Shown here: positions 48,102-60,424 of the stretch, one piece after another | Position numbering within the stretch: the stretch's first letter is position 1 | Layout: every line of letters starts with the position of its first letter | NCBI GenBank assembly: GCA_030762175.1 | Contig: CM060843.1 | Location: forward strand, 115,225,369-115,289,368 | Source: Metallyticus violacea | Taxonomy: Eukaryota > Arthropoda > Insecta > Mantodea > Metallyticidae | DNA: 64,000 bases | Direction: 5' to 3' | The notes under the pieces: generated by a model | What the model saw: the letters and a program-made list of their open reading frames with translations, nothing else | The model's database searches: none | What the model was told of the DNA's origin: nothing | Position numbers and translations under genes: made by a program

Positions 48102-49398
48102 GAATTGATTATGTCCCCACAGTTAGTCGATAATTTGAAACGGTTATTTTTGAGTGGTTTTAAATACAGGGGAATTGATGGGTTCTTAGGGTAAATTTTG
48201 GACTGTTTTTAATGACTTGAAAGTCATTAGGGGGGGAAGGAGATTGTTCACTGTATTAATAAGTCCGGCACTGGTTGAACATTTACTTTATTTTACAACT
48301 TGGCAGGTTGCTTCCTGACTGCTCGTCGCTGACCTTACTACTCACTTATACTGACTTTAGAAATGACTTAGACTGATAGCGTTCGAATGACTTAGGCTGC
48401 CTGCTTCCGTATATCTCTTGAGTGAATCCTCTCGTGTGTCTCTTCAGCGACTGGCCCGTATCTCTAGTCTGAAATGTATCTTTCGTCTGAATGTATCTCC
48501 CTCTCATATCTCTACTGAATGTCCCTCTGACTTCTGTACTCCAGTTTTTCTACCACATCGCCACGCCTCTCGCTAAATTAAATTTCCTCGTATATTATCC
48601 TATATCCGTGTTATATGTTCATCATTTGCTATCCTAAAATATTTATTTGTATCTAAGTTCTCCTTATTCATTGACTTTTATCCGATGACCATTGGCTAGA
48701 ATTATTCTCTCTCTCCTGATCTACCCACGAACTTGAATTTCCAAGAACAGCCTGTCATAAATTTCGGCCCTTTCCTTATATGCTGATTTCTATTGAAATA
48801 TCTTTTACCTTCCTTAGTTTGTAGATTTCCAAATGTTCTCAGAGATAAAGCACGTGTTTGTGGGCTGCTTTCGGCTTTCCTGTAATAAAACATTTTCGTC
48901 TCCGTTCTGACATTTTCATTTTCTCTTAAATTATTGCTACGCCTGACTTTGTTCAAATATTGTCCCGTTAGGGCCACATGTTTTTGTTATTGTGAACTCC
49001 TAAGTATTCCTTGGGCAGAAGTTTCGTGACCTAACAAAAGATAGTTTACTCTTTCCTCAGCCTTGTCTAAGGAGCGGTGAAGTGAACGAGGCGTCAGGTA
49101 TACATCTCTGTCTCTTTCTAACATCTTTTACCACAAAATGTATACAAAACACTTTTGTAAGATACCATCACCTGTCAAATGACATACACATAAGTACAAG
49201 TTACAAATTATATAAATTCCTGTTATACCTATCTCTAAATGATTTCATTACACATATACATAATAATTATCCTTATCAAATCTGATGCCTTTAGAAATAT
49301 AACTCTGCAGCCTTTAGTTATGAAAATGAGATAAAGGCAGCCTTATTTCCAGCTTCAGCCCTTAAGTTTATATTGTTAGACCAAACGCTTACTTGGAA
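48102..49398. other. 1.3 kb insertion splitting the reverse transcriptase
   Basis: The reverse transcriptase stops at 48101 and resumes at about 49399 with only a few residues missing, so this piece was inserted. AATCGG occurs at both junctions (48096-48101, 49399-49404) and may be a target duplication. The insert is non-coding. On its minus strand AATAAAGTAAATG lies near 48275-48290, and a C/T-rich zone with CTGACT words spans about 48310-48560. I could not classify it; no terminal repeats are evident. Confidence 0.6.
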
Positions 49399-49878
49399 AA
49401 TCGGATTCCAGACACTCGAAACCTGTGTATACCCTGTATTACTAAATGGTTGCTAAACATGGTCACTAACAGAAAAACAAAAGAACAAAATTCAAATATG
49501 CCAAAGAAAAATGCAACGCAAGATCTGGGAATAACTTTGAAGGACAAAATACCTATAGTATTAATAAATCAGTTATCTCAGATAAAGACATCGCACAAAG
49601 CTATGGCAATGGAGTCGCAAGAATGCAGGACAATAGATGGACTTACAGGACCTCCATGTGAGACCCCGAATCGAAAAGAGAATACAATGCAGACCCAGAA
49701 GAAGATGAACAGACCTCTTCAAGGAACATACAGGTCCAGAGAAGCAACTAGTATAGTGAGAAATGGAGTAACCAAAGAACAAATCAGTCAGTGTCTTAAA
49801 CAGCATACGAACAACTAGCGTGGAATAACTCACCACTTTAGGAAAAAGCGAAATTTCGCTTCTTGTTAGGCCTTTGCC
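49399..49878 (+). pseudogene. Non-LTR reverse transcriptase fragment, C-terminal part
   Basis: Continues the protein of 47550-48101: LETCVYPVLLNGC, a stop, TWSLTEKQKNKIQ, then pieces around KDKIP and, in another frame, ARMQDNRWTYRTS, and VRNGVTKEQISQCLKQ. This is the connection region and C-terminal tail typical of these LINE proteins. It is spread over all three frames. The tail ends near RPLPLRDTVAYL at about 49878. Confidence 0.8.
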
Positions 49879-49879
49879 C

Positions 49880-52299
49880 TTAAGGGACACAGTAGCCTAT
49901 CTTTATTTTTTATATAAAGGGAATTCTTTTATGTTATAGCCAGATATGCCGGTAAAACATGACGATAATTTTTTCTCATTTATGCATTTATTATTATTTT
50001 ACAATCCTTTGTTTATTTATTCAACATTTATCACAAATAGTAAAATTGCACTCATCACATAAGATGCTAAATCGCTCATGCTCCTCTTTCAGACAAGTTT
50101 GCATTATCCTTATAAATATACGGTAGGAGTACTGAAGTTAATAATGAACATTACTTGTAGTATTTTCATTTAGATCTTCCAGATAACAGGAAGCGTTTCT
50201 GTATACTTTACTTTTAAGGTTATCTCATAAATTAGTTAAAGAATCCAGGAATTTTGGAGGCCCCAACCCGACCTTATTTTTCCATCATTGTCATTTATTG
50301 CGAATTGATAGGTCAGCCGTACGTGATGTCGCGAATCTTGCATACAGTACTCTGTTTTCGCCAAGTTTGCAAAAGTTGATTTAGTGATTTATTTACGTGT
50401 CTTTCAAAGTTTACAGTCTCTTAAAAAATATAAGTGAAAAGGAACGCCAAACATAGCACTAGGAATCACATTACTTCAGTACTTACTGTTTTAAGTATTA
50501 ATGTGCCCCTAAAGACTAAATCAAGAAACGTCATTAAATAGTGACTGTTGAAGATAAAAACTCAATGATGCACCTATCTATTAAGCTAATTGCAAAATTG
50601 TATATTTCCCGTAATTCAAAGCGTGTGTAGTACACTAACTTTACATGTACTTTACTTTACATGCAAGTTTCCTTGTACTAGTCATAGACATTCCAACTTG
50701 CTGTACTGTCTAAAAGTTTTCTGAGGAAAGTTAACTAAGCTCTGGTCCACGTCAAAACGTGTTTTACTCTTTTAGACTCTTTATGAATAAAACTACTTTC
50801 ACGTCAATATTTTTTTTTAATGCTTTAGATGGACTTATTAATTCGTGTTATTTACGGCTAAACCTTCTCACAAACATAACATTGATGATATACCACCTGA
50901 AAATGAACTGAATGTATATCATAGCACATGACTAGTGGCTGACTGGGCTAGCACTCAAGGCTATCACTTTTTTAACTACAGCGGTTACAGCGGATTCAAC
51001 AACCCTCTCCCCCCAAAAATACCGTAAAACCACTTTTCAGAGCTAACTTTTCCGAATTTTTATTCCAATATACCTCTTCATCACACACTTTCATTATATA
51101 GGTTTTTAACTTATTTAATTGTAATGTTGTTTAAAATACTCAAATTGTAATCTGAAATCTCTTTGCTTAGTTCACTAAATGAATATCCTGGTGTGTTTGT
51201 ATGTACATTCTGACCATTTCTTTACATCCTGCAACTGTTTCGGTCATCGCTGAAAAATAAAGGCGAAGAGGAATATTTACTTTCCCCTTTTGTATGCATT
51301 ATAAGCTTCAAGTATAAAAACACTTGAAATGTTTTTCTTGCTAATTCTTAGTTATTTTGTTATAAGAAGGTTTATTTAGTAATGAAACACCAACTCATCG
51401 GACTTGCTAAAAGTTTATCATAGTTTATCTTTTCTAGAATATCACATCTAAAGATCGATTCTTCCCTTTCCAAAAGAAGTCCACTTCACAATCGGATGTG
51501 AGAGAGTTTGCGAGGCTTTAGAGAACTTTCTAAATGATAACGCACACAAAAGAGGAAAGCAAAATAGTCTCAATGGCAAAAGCAAAGTACTCTTTCCTCA
51601 TATGTGTGGCGTAGTGAGGGAATGTATGTATAAAGAGGCGCTCTTGAGCAATGGCCAGGTCACAGGAGCTTTGGAAATGTTTTCACAATGACTGTTCAAG
51701 GTAAACATCCATTCTCGCCTTCCCCGCTCATCCGCATGCTCGTTAGAGGAAGAGAGTTCGCTCATCCGGCGAATACTGTGCGTTTTAACAAATGAAAGCA
51801 ACCACGCGAAGCGAATAACTGGACGTTTCGCTTTTTTTTTTTTTTTTTTTTTTTTTTTGACCTTGTGTTTGGATACTATTATATGCTCTCGTTTCAGTAT
51901 TTTCGTAGTATTCTCTTATTTTAGCTACTCTCGCTTGCACTCGGGTAAAAGTAACATCCTACAATTGCATACTGTTTAACAAATCAGGCAATCCTTGTGA
52001 TCATGTGAGCATTAACTAGGTAGAAAAGGAAAGTCGTATTTGACAAAAATCTTTTCTGATCATTAATATTCGCTGAATTATTAGGTTAATTATTATTTTT
52101 CGAAATAGCAAAGTTTACAGATATCATATCTATGCTAGTATATGAAACACTACTCTTAAATAATTTGAAAGCTTTCAAGGAACATTAAAACAATTAATTT
52201 GTTTTTCGAATTTCATGTTTTCCAATAAAGTATTGTTAATCGAGCACAACAGATGGTATTGGAAATTAATTTTTGCCGTGACAGACAAGCAAAACTTCA
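49880..52299. other. Intergenic DNA, no gene seen
   Basis: AT-rich with no recognised gene or element. It includes a poly-T tract at 51832-51858. Confidence 0.55.
51832..51858. repeat. Poly-T tract
   Basis: An uninterrupted run of about 27 T. Confidence 0.9.
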
Positions 52300-52680
52300 T
52301 AGTTGAACATGGGTTCAAATGTAGGGTGCATTGTCTCGTAGTGGACAATCTTCGTTACAGGTCATGCAAGCGCTCGCTGCTCATGAAGGACGTTCAAAAC
52401 ATTCCAATGACTCTTCTCCTCATATTATCCGCAATTGCAGGAGAGCTAATGCAGAGATTTTGCTCTACTTCCAGCACAGTTTGAAGTGCACAGTTCTCAC
52501 TGTGCGCCCTCATTCCTCTCCAGATAATCTCCTAAATTACCCTGTCTCACGCAGACGTTGATACACAGCAGCAGAGGTTGAATGATGCCGGGAACGTCGA
52601 TTTGGGTTTTTGTTGTTGATAAAAACGCTGGGCTGTTAGCTTGTAGTTCGCTGTACCGTGCGTACTAACCATGTCCGTTA
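52300..52680 (-). pseudogene. Degraded transposase N-terminus (DUF4817 type)
   Basis: On the minus strand, TANYKLTAQRFYQQQKPKST is followed by FPASFN, CVSTSA and a stop, then in shifted frames SENCALQTVLEVEQNLCISS, PAIADNMR and VLNVLHEQRA. The order (Y-rich first helix, PxxxxF, VRT-like linker, A-V-E-x-N-P-x-I-S-x-R, VLHEQ) matches the N-terminal DNA-binding part of the transposases seen at 14578 and 40599. The catalytic part is absent. No terminal repeats were found. Confidence 0.5.
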
Positions 52681-55600
52681 TCTCACTCCAGATTTATCGC
52701 TGCACTGTGTCAAGATGCATTAAAATGCGACTTTGAGCACTTATTACATCTGAAGAACGCATTTAGCAGTTTCAAAATGCACAAGTTGTTGATGTCCCGT
52801 GCAAACTCTCCAAGTTAATTCTTTATATTCATTGCGCTTCTGTACTTTCTTATTTCATAACGACTTTGTTTTTAAACTACGAGAAATGATATCCTGGCAT
52901 TTCTGTTCAAAGACCAGTCCATTTTCTCTAAAACGCTTCTGAATGAATTACTTAGGTAAGCACTTAGATATCAGTTTACTATTTGTGATAAATATTGAAT
53001 AAATAAACAAAGGATAATAATAAATACATATATTGAGAAAAATTATCGTAATATTCTCTGTTTTATCGGTATCCCGCTATAACAAAAACGTACTCCCCTT
53101 ATATAAAGGATGCAATTATGGATCCCCAAAATGCAGCAAGTATACTTCTAATTTGTTTTTAAAAGGGATTCTCTCTAATTTGCACCCTTTCTATGAAAAG
53201 TATATAGTTAAATAAATAAATTATAAAATGTAAGCATTTTCTTTATTATTTATGAACATTATAAATATAATACGAAATGTTGAGTTATCATGGAATTATT
53301 ATAAACTTTACTCTTTACATTTATATTGGCTCAAGAATTGTTTTGACTCTATTCCGTACAGTTTCTCTCCACATAAGAGACATCGTATCTTGCATACTGT
53401 TTGACATATGAAAATTAACAAATATCACACATACAGCTGGATTTATTTATTGTTCCCCCCATCCCTCCCCAATAATCGTCTTTTTCATATCTAAGCTATG
53501 TCACTTTTATCAAATATTAACCTAAATTTCTCCTCCTATTCCTTGCCTGCCAGCAAAGCTCCAGCATGAGCATCTCGCTCTGTTGGATCCTGAAAAGTGT
53601 AAAGGACCTGAGTAGATGATTATCTCCATTCTCCTCTTCCTTAACATTCAACCGACATATTTGTGTATGATTCTCCCCCCTCATCCAAGATAGGGCAAAT
53701 TCTCCGCCCATTTTCGTGATGACCTTAATCATCCGACATGCCCCTAATCATGAGCTACGCGAGGCCCTGTGTAGTGAATTTGGCTACTGTTTTGAGTACT
53801 GCTCTATTCCTCATTCAGTTTTTAGCCTTAATTATATTTCTAATGAAAGCATTTCCATGCTTTGCGCAGATTTCTGCTGTCTATTCATATATCCCAAGCG
53901 GTTCCTAGCTTTTCTCCATGCACTCTTTTTATTTCTCTGACCAGTTATCCAAATGGAACCAGCCCAATTGTTTCCAGTCGCTTTCCTAATTTTTATGCCC
54001 ATATCATATTCCTTCGCAGCCTTAGCTAATCACGATAATGTAATGTTCTCATTAAAATTTAGTTTCTATTGAAATTCACTGTCAATATTTCGTTGCTCAC
54101 GTTTTACACTTTATAGCATCCCTCTTAATTCCGTGTTTTCCTGTGCCCCTCCGCGGTTCCCAAACTCGTTTCAAATAACGTGTCCTCACTGAGCAGTTTG
54201 TTCTCATTCCCAAATTTCTGTCCCATATGTAAGAGAGGCAAGTCGCACAGTAGGAAGATATTTTGTTTCAAGTTCTTGGTTCCCTCGTCTATGTGAGAAA
54301 GATCAAAGTTGACCTGCTCGTCGGAACAACAATTAAAGAATATTACGAAGGGTAAGCAGTTCCCAAATATGCTATCTAGCAAGAAGAAAACAATTTTCCT
54401 GCAGTTGTTTGGGGTTTCCAGGGTAACCATAAGACCGAAAACTATTTGGCGTTGGTTGAGATTATGGACTGCAGGTTATTCTTCCAAGGTTATCCTGAAT
54501 GTCCACCTTGAACAATTCAAGGAAAATATGGGAGTCAGGTGAGTGTTTCCAGCATCGTGTAATATACTTAGAATAATGAGATCATGATGGGAGACTATTT
54601 GTCGTGGTCACAAAATCAAAACTTTGAGATGAATATTACATACTTTCTATACTTTTTAGGAATAAGTAGTTAGGAAATGGTACTCATTACCTGGTAACAA
54701 ACATTTTCTTATACAGCGTTATGTTTATAAGTTCTAACTACATCATTCGAATATATGTAAAAGTGTTAGAGATACCCGCAGTCCTTGTCTAACATTTTTG
54801 TTGCTGTCAAAGTATCATTATTGCCTACTTTTATTGCATGCGTAATAAAAACTTTATATTACATTAAATATTTGCATGGATCCTTGGAGAAAAGGATCCT
54901 TTGCCGAATAAACCCGGAAAGAAAACTCAGTCCGGTGTCCTGTCGAAACTGGATTTGCATCTGAGCTGTTTGCGTTTCCAGCCTGTGTCAGACCAGTTTC
55001 CTACTCAACTGTGTCTGGAAAAGGCTTAATATGCTTTGCGTGTAAAATTTTGCTTCAAAATTATAAAAAAAAGTTTTATTTTATTCATAAATATACGCCC
55101 GAGTTTGGTTTTGCAAGAGAAGTCATTATCGTGCACAGGGATAAAGGGGGGAGGGGAAGCACTACTATTTTTACCATGGAATGTTTAGATCCTATCTCTG
55201 TAATTGTACCGCTCACGTTTACTTACCAGTGTCAGAAGTTCAACAAGTAGGAGAAGTTGCGGCACGAGATTCTTTCTTCTATAGCATCCGGACACTAAGA
55301 ACATGCAAGAAATTTTGTGCAGGGGGTGGTAAAAGTGTTTGTGTCGCTAAAATGTGTTTTCTTTCTGCAATAATCTGACGTATGCATCGTTTCTATTGAT
55401 CTTGAACAGACCTGAACTTTTCTGATACTCAGGAGGAACCTGTTATTGATATTCTTTTAAAATACAAATAGCTGAAGTACGAATAGCGTTTTTGATCTGA
55501 AATGCTTTTTCTTTGGTTTAACTATTTAGTTTTTTTTTTAATTTGAACAAATTAAAGTTTCCAAAAAAATATATTTTGAGAAAGATATTTTATACTTTAC

Positions 55601-56000
55601 GGACAGTATCCCTAAACGCCGTTGTACTTTTAAGTCTGCATCCATCTCAGCCCAAGTTTACTCAGTGTTATGTTCTGATGAGCACATGAGGTGTTTCCTT
55701 TCGTAGGTTTAGGGATGATCGTAGTTTCCATTTTCCGCCTTTGTTTATAAAACCAGCTGCTTTGCCTACCTCTTGACTTCAGAGCACAGTATCTGTGGTT
55801 TATGTTTGTTTTTATAACCAATTTATCTATTCAGTTACCCCATTTCCACACTGAGTAGCTGATTATGGTGTTTGCTTTTCAAACTCAACATTATTAAACT
55901 ATATTTTTATAGTATAACGGAAAAAGATTCTTTTAAATATGACCCGGGAATTTAAAATCAAAAATAAGATAATTCAAGTTTAAAAGGAACTTTAAATAGA
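52681..56000. other. Intergenic DNA, no gene seen
   Basis: AT-rich with scattered open stretches of up to about 100 codons (for example around 54125-54540) that overlap on opposite strands and carry no domain. No repeat recognised. Confidence 0.5.
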
Positions 56001-56005
56001 GTGGA

Positions 56006-56291
56006 CCGCCACGGGTGGCCCAGGTCGTTAAGGCGCGGACTTGTGAGCGGGAGGTCTGGGGTTCGAATCCCGTCAGGACCGTCCTCCCTGACTGAGTTTG
56101 TTTTTCCAGGTTTTCCTCAGTCCTCATTACTGGAAAATGCCAGGGAGGTACCCTAAACTTAGGCCTGGAACACTTCCTTCCTTAAAAAATATCCTTTCAC
56201 AATATATCATTTCATCTCATGTATCATCAGTGTCCACCGCCTGTGATGACTCAGTAGTAAAAACGGGCGTTAAACACTATTAAAAAAAAAC
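56006..56291 (+). repeat. SINE family A, copy 7 (best preserved head)
   Basis: Full-length plus-strand copy. The A box GTGGCCCAGGTCGTTAAGG and the perfect B box GGTTCGAATCC are both intact. The body has CTAAACTTAGGCCTGGAACA, and the tail GGCGTTAAACACTATT ends in A9. A short flanking repeat GTGGA/AGTGGA (56001-56005, 56292-56297) may be the target duplication. This is the most likely copy to retain Pol III promoter strength. Confidence 0.94.
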
Positions 56292-56297
56292 AGTGGA

Positions 56298-58114
56298 ATA
56301 TGCGAAAATTTTTATTAAAGAGGGGGAGGGGGAAGAACGATTGATATAGAAAAAGAAGTGCTGCATATCTCCTCGCGCCGCTATCTCGAAGTGTCGCTAT
56401 TCGGTAGTTCGCTGAAATTTTGTGACCTTTTCAGATCAACGGGGAAAAGGATCAGGATTTGTGTAATATATGAACACAAGTCTTAGAATTGGAGATGTCA
56501 CGATTTATTCATTTGTATTTATTGTTCACTGCTAAGGGTCGCCTTTAGGTTCTGACAATGTAAGCGATTCTTAGATCACTATTGCACTACTACCTGGCTG
56601 ACTCGCTACTTGTCTAATTACACCGACTATATTTGAATCAACTGTTTGTATTTCTCCCCGCTATACTTCGTCCTCTGATAACTGAACTCTGACTTATTCT
56701 CCTCTCCCGATAACCAAACTTTGGCCTTAATCTCCCCGGAGCCTCGAAAGACAACCTTTAATAACCTATAACTTGATAATTCTAGTTTAAAAGCAACTTC
56801 AAAATTCAATTCTTAAAAGAAATAATGCGCTATTATCAAAAGTGTCCTCTTTGAGCATTACAAAACATACAATATTTTTGAAAATAAAACGGTAGGTAAA
56901 TAAGACTGTTCATAATTAGCCTTACGTTTCCTATGTATCTCACAGCATTTATATTAGTCAAATAGCTGATAGTGACATAATCAAAATCTGCAACAGGTCT
57001 CACTCTAAATTTACTATTACTCTCGCGTTCTTCATTTGTATGCTCCAAACACAAGGACTTTGTGACAAAAAAAAAAACTACTAAAGATGCCTCCCTGCTA
57101 ACCTGTGGAAATATAACAAGAAGAAATGGATATTCTATGAAGAAAAAAAAAAACCCTAACCAATAAAGAATATTTTAATTTCATTTTTTTCATATATACT
57201 TGTTAGAAATTACTGTATTTATAAAATAGAGAAAAATAAGCAGAACTGGTCTTTATCTTTTCTCGGAGACATGAGAAAAGCACTAAGCTGGCGATATACA
57301 CTTATATTTCTTTTCTGCATCAAATGTAAATCATATCTTTAATACATTCTGAAACATTGTTTATACCCTTATTTGGTTATTAGTAAGAAAAAAAGTAGGC
57401 GTTGGATTCTTGACTTGGTGCCGCAGGAGCCTTGGAAGCAACCAAAACTAACATAATCGATCAAACAATTTTATTGAAGCGTCAGCTAGAGCACGAAAAT
57501 TGTAGGAGAAATTGAGCGAGACAGGCAGAAACTGGGGAGGAAATGGGAGGGAGAAGGAAACAGATGGGAAGGACTGTAAATAAACGAGAACGTTTGGCGT
57601 GGCGTTCAGAAAGAGAAGCTGGTCATTCTCAAAAGAGCAAAGGGAGTTTCTCAGCCATGACAACATGATGGATGGAAATGTTACAAAACTTCTTTTAAAT
57701 TTTTTCTGATAGGGATATGAATTTACTAAAACGATAATGTTTTACGTACTACTTATGCAGAATACTTTTTCCCTGCGTCGTTACAAACGAATTAAAATAT
57801 AACTGCCGACAAGATTAACATTGTTTAAGAACATACAGATAACTGAAATTATATTTATTACCGATTAATTGAAAAATAATCACTAATTATTTTTCGACAT
57901 CTAGTTGTAAATTATTCCCCTCTCTTTCGCTTGAGATAATTATCTCTTATATATTCTCCCATTTCAGTTTCTTGAAGGCTGATTAAAAAGTCTGAATTCA
58001 ACAATAGTGCAGTTTTCCAGTACAAAAGAAAGTATTTGCAAGAACAAGAAGCAAGGGCTAAAACCGGAAGGCAATAATCTAATCGCATCTATCAAGTTTA
58101 AATTCTGTATGAAG
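56298..58114. other. Intergenic DNA, no gene seen
   Basis: AT-rich; no recognised gene, RNA or element. Confidence 0.55.
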
Positions 58115-58116
58115 TA

Positions 58117-59279
58117 AGAAGGTGGGTCCATAAATTTCCGCCCTCGCCGGTAAGAATTATCGCCTTCACAGAATTCTTACCTGGTGTCATACCTTATCTG
58201 TTAAGTAAATAATTGCAATTGTAACTTCCGCTCGGCTGTGTTCACTTGTCCAGATATAGTTGCATAAAGAAGATTATGTGTAGAAGATTGTGACATGTTC
58301 AAAATGAAGTATCGAGCTATTGTTAAGATCTTCACAAAAGGAGGACTTATTCCAAATGAAACTAAACAGCGATTGAACGAGGTTTGTGGGGAAGCATCTC
58401 CCTCCTATTCTACCGTAAAAGAATGGGCTAAACTATTTCGAATGGGTCGAGAAAGCATTGAAGACGAAGAGCGTGCAGGTCGGTACTCCTGAAAACATCG
58501 CTCATGTGAAAAGAGAAATTATGAAGACCGGCGGCTCAAAGTTACAGAAATAGCAGCAAGATTGGGCCATTTTAAAACAACAATCCTTCGAATTATTCAT
58601 GAACATTTAAATATGAATAAATTTAGTGCAAGATGGATGCCTAAACTTCTTTCCTCAGTCAAAGCAGCAACGAGTCATTTGTTGTCAGGCATTTTGGGAG
58701 ATCTGCCTTGGCAAGGAGAGATTGTTACGGCAATCGTTGTGGCAATCGATTGTTACAGGAGATGAAACTATGGGCCTCTACTATGATCCCTTGTCCAAGA
58801 GAAAAACAATGGAGTGACGTAAACCTAGCTAAGCACCGCCTTTAATGCCAAGGTCACTCAGTCAACCAAGAAAACCATTGCCACAATCTTTTGGCACTGT
58901 GAAGAATACTCTTCATTGATTTCAAGGGGGAGGGGGGAACACCGCAGTAATTGTACCATGCTGGCCTAGGGCACAGACTACATACTTCCATCAAAGAGAA
59001 AATGCGAGAAAAGCTGAGTGGTGGTGTGAGCCTTCTTCACGACAACGCGCCTGTGCACACATCTCTTGTTGCAAAGGAAGCTGTGAAGAAATGTGGCTTC
59101 AAGGAGATTGACCATCCACTCTACAGCCAAGATCTAGCTCCTAGTGACTATTTTCTCTTCTCAAAACTCAAGAAGGGTCTTCAAAGAAGAAAATTTATGT
59201 TTGACAAGAAGTGATGGATGCTGTTGTCTTTATCATACCTAGAAAATGGTTAGGCCGGAAACTTATGGACCTACCTTCC
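58117..59279 (+). mobile_element. Mariner-like element, copy 4
   Basis: A 1,163 bp copy. Inverted ends are AGAAGGTGGGTCCATAAATT (left) and GGAAGGTAGGTCCATAAGTT (right, minus strand), flanked by TA at 58115-58116 and 59280-59281. It is shorter than copy 3 because the last part of the transposase and the following leader are deleted near 59215-59230. Confidence 0.95.
58295..59214 (+). pseudogene. Mariner transposase pseudogene (in copy 4)
   Basis: From the ATG at 58295 the N-terminal DNA-binding region is open for 65 codons (TKQRLNEVCGEASPSYSTVK, then FRMGRESIEDEERAGR), then a frame change gives a stop. Further blocks are IVTGDETM with the first catalytic Asp at 58761-58763, a stop after KRKTME, LLHDNAPVHT, and SQDLAPSDYFLF with the third Asp. 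All three Asp of DD34D survive here, unlike copies 1 and 3, but stops, frameshifts and a missing C-terminus make it inactive. Confidence 0.93.
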
Positions 59280-59281
59280 TA

Positions 59282-59628
59282 TATTCACACTTTCATTCCA
59301 GATTTAGTATTTAATATATATCATTAAATATGTCATGGTTGATGCAAATTTTGTAGGTCGATAAGTAAAATGAAAATATACATAGAGGATCTGAAAATAC
59401 TTATTTGGATAAATTTATAAATTCTCTTCAAGAAAACGGTTAACCCGGTTATAAATGAAACTGATAATAGAGCTTAATAAAGGGAAATAAAAAGTTTAAC
59501 ACTTTTCTTTCTATTTCTTAGAGTTTTAAGAAAATAAATATATTTTGAAGTATAGATAGCTTATAAATTTATAGTTGCAGATACTCAGTATGTATTTGTA
59601 TTGCATTATGGTATCCATCACATTTTGT
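59282..59628. other. AT-rich spacer, nothing seen
   Basis: Unique AT-rich sequence between mariner copy 4 and a SINE cluster. Confidence 0.6.
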
Positions 59629-59714
59629 CGGTCCTGATGGTGTAGTGGTAATCATACTTGCCTCCTAAACCCAAGATCGCGTATTCAAACCTGGCCAGTA
59701 TCGATGGACCAGAA
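59629..59714 (+). repeat. SINE family B, copy 4 (head only)
   Basis: Only the tRNA-like head is present: GGTCCTGATGGTGTAGTGG, the anticodon-region CCTCCTAAACCC, a mutated B box (ATTCAAACC) and the start of the body (CGATGGACC). It then stops and unrelated sequence follows for about 115 bases. Confidence 0.82.
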
Positions 59715-59830
59715 TATCTCTAAGTTCTCAATATTATAGTTTACTTAATATCGTTTGTATTCACGTGTTTCATACCTAATACCTAGGGAACATTATACTT
59801 GCATTTCTTCCTATTTTCAACAGTTATTAT

Positions 59831-60127
59831 GTCGCTCCTAGTGGTTTAGTATTAACCATACTTGCCTTCTAAACCCAAGATCGCCAGTTCATACCCGGCC
59901 AGGACCGATGGAATTTTTGCGCGTAAAAATCCTAAGTATGCTTTCCTTCAGAAGGGAAGAAAAGTCGTGGGTCCCGTGTCGAACATTTACGGCACGACAG
60001 AAAACTTCAAGCCTGAAAGAGAGGCCTCTGAGTAAAATTTGTCGACCGTTTCACACCCTGAATTGAATGGGACGCTGATGACCTGAGATGTTAAAAAGCG
60101 TCCGCAAATAAACCAAATCAACAACAA
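59831..60127 (+). repeat. SINE family B, copy 5
   Basis: Full-length plus-strand copy. The head has GTCGCTCCTAGTGGTTTAGT with a decayed A box, then ACCCGGCCAGGACC. The body has GCGTAAAAATCCTAAGTATG, CCTTCAGAAGGG and GAGAGGCCTCTGAG, and the tail is GATGTTAAAAAGCGTCCGCA then AATAAACCAAATCAACA. No clear target duplication. Confidence 0.92.
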
Positions 60128-60145
60128 TAGCCATCACAAATAAGA

Positions 60146-60413
60146 TCGCCAAGGGTGGCCGAGGTCGTTAAGGCGCGGACTTGTGAGAGAGAGGTCTGGG
60201 TTCGATTCTCACCAGGACCTTCTCCGTAACTAAGGTTTTTTCCAGGTTTTTCGCAGTCCTTATAAATGTAAATGCCGGGGAAGTATCCTAAAGTTAGGCC
60301 TTTAAAAGTAATTTATAATCCCTCCCCAGTTTATCATTTCACCTCATGTATCATCAGTGTTTACCGCCTGTGATGCGTCAGCAGTTAAACATGTTTTAAA
60401 AGATATTTAAAAC
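60146..60413 (+). repeat. SINE family A, copy 8
   Basis: Plus-strand copy starting about 20 bases after SINE B copy 5. The head is good (GGGTGGCCGAGGTCGTTAAG, B box GGTTCGATTCTC). The tail is altered (GCAGTTAAACATG in place of GGCGTTAAACAC). An 11 bp flanking repeat CACAAATAAGA/CACATATAAGA (60135-60145, 60414-60424) with one mismatch is the likely target duplication. Confidence 0.9.
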
Positions 60414-60424
60414 CACATATAAGA

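Noticed and set aside
56480..56800. LTR related to the insertion at 48102-49398
   Set aside because: Both have C/T-rich stretches with CTGACT words and AATAAA on the minus strand, but I could not align them in order, so the likeness is compositional.
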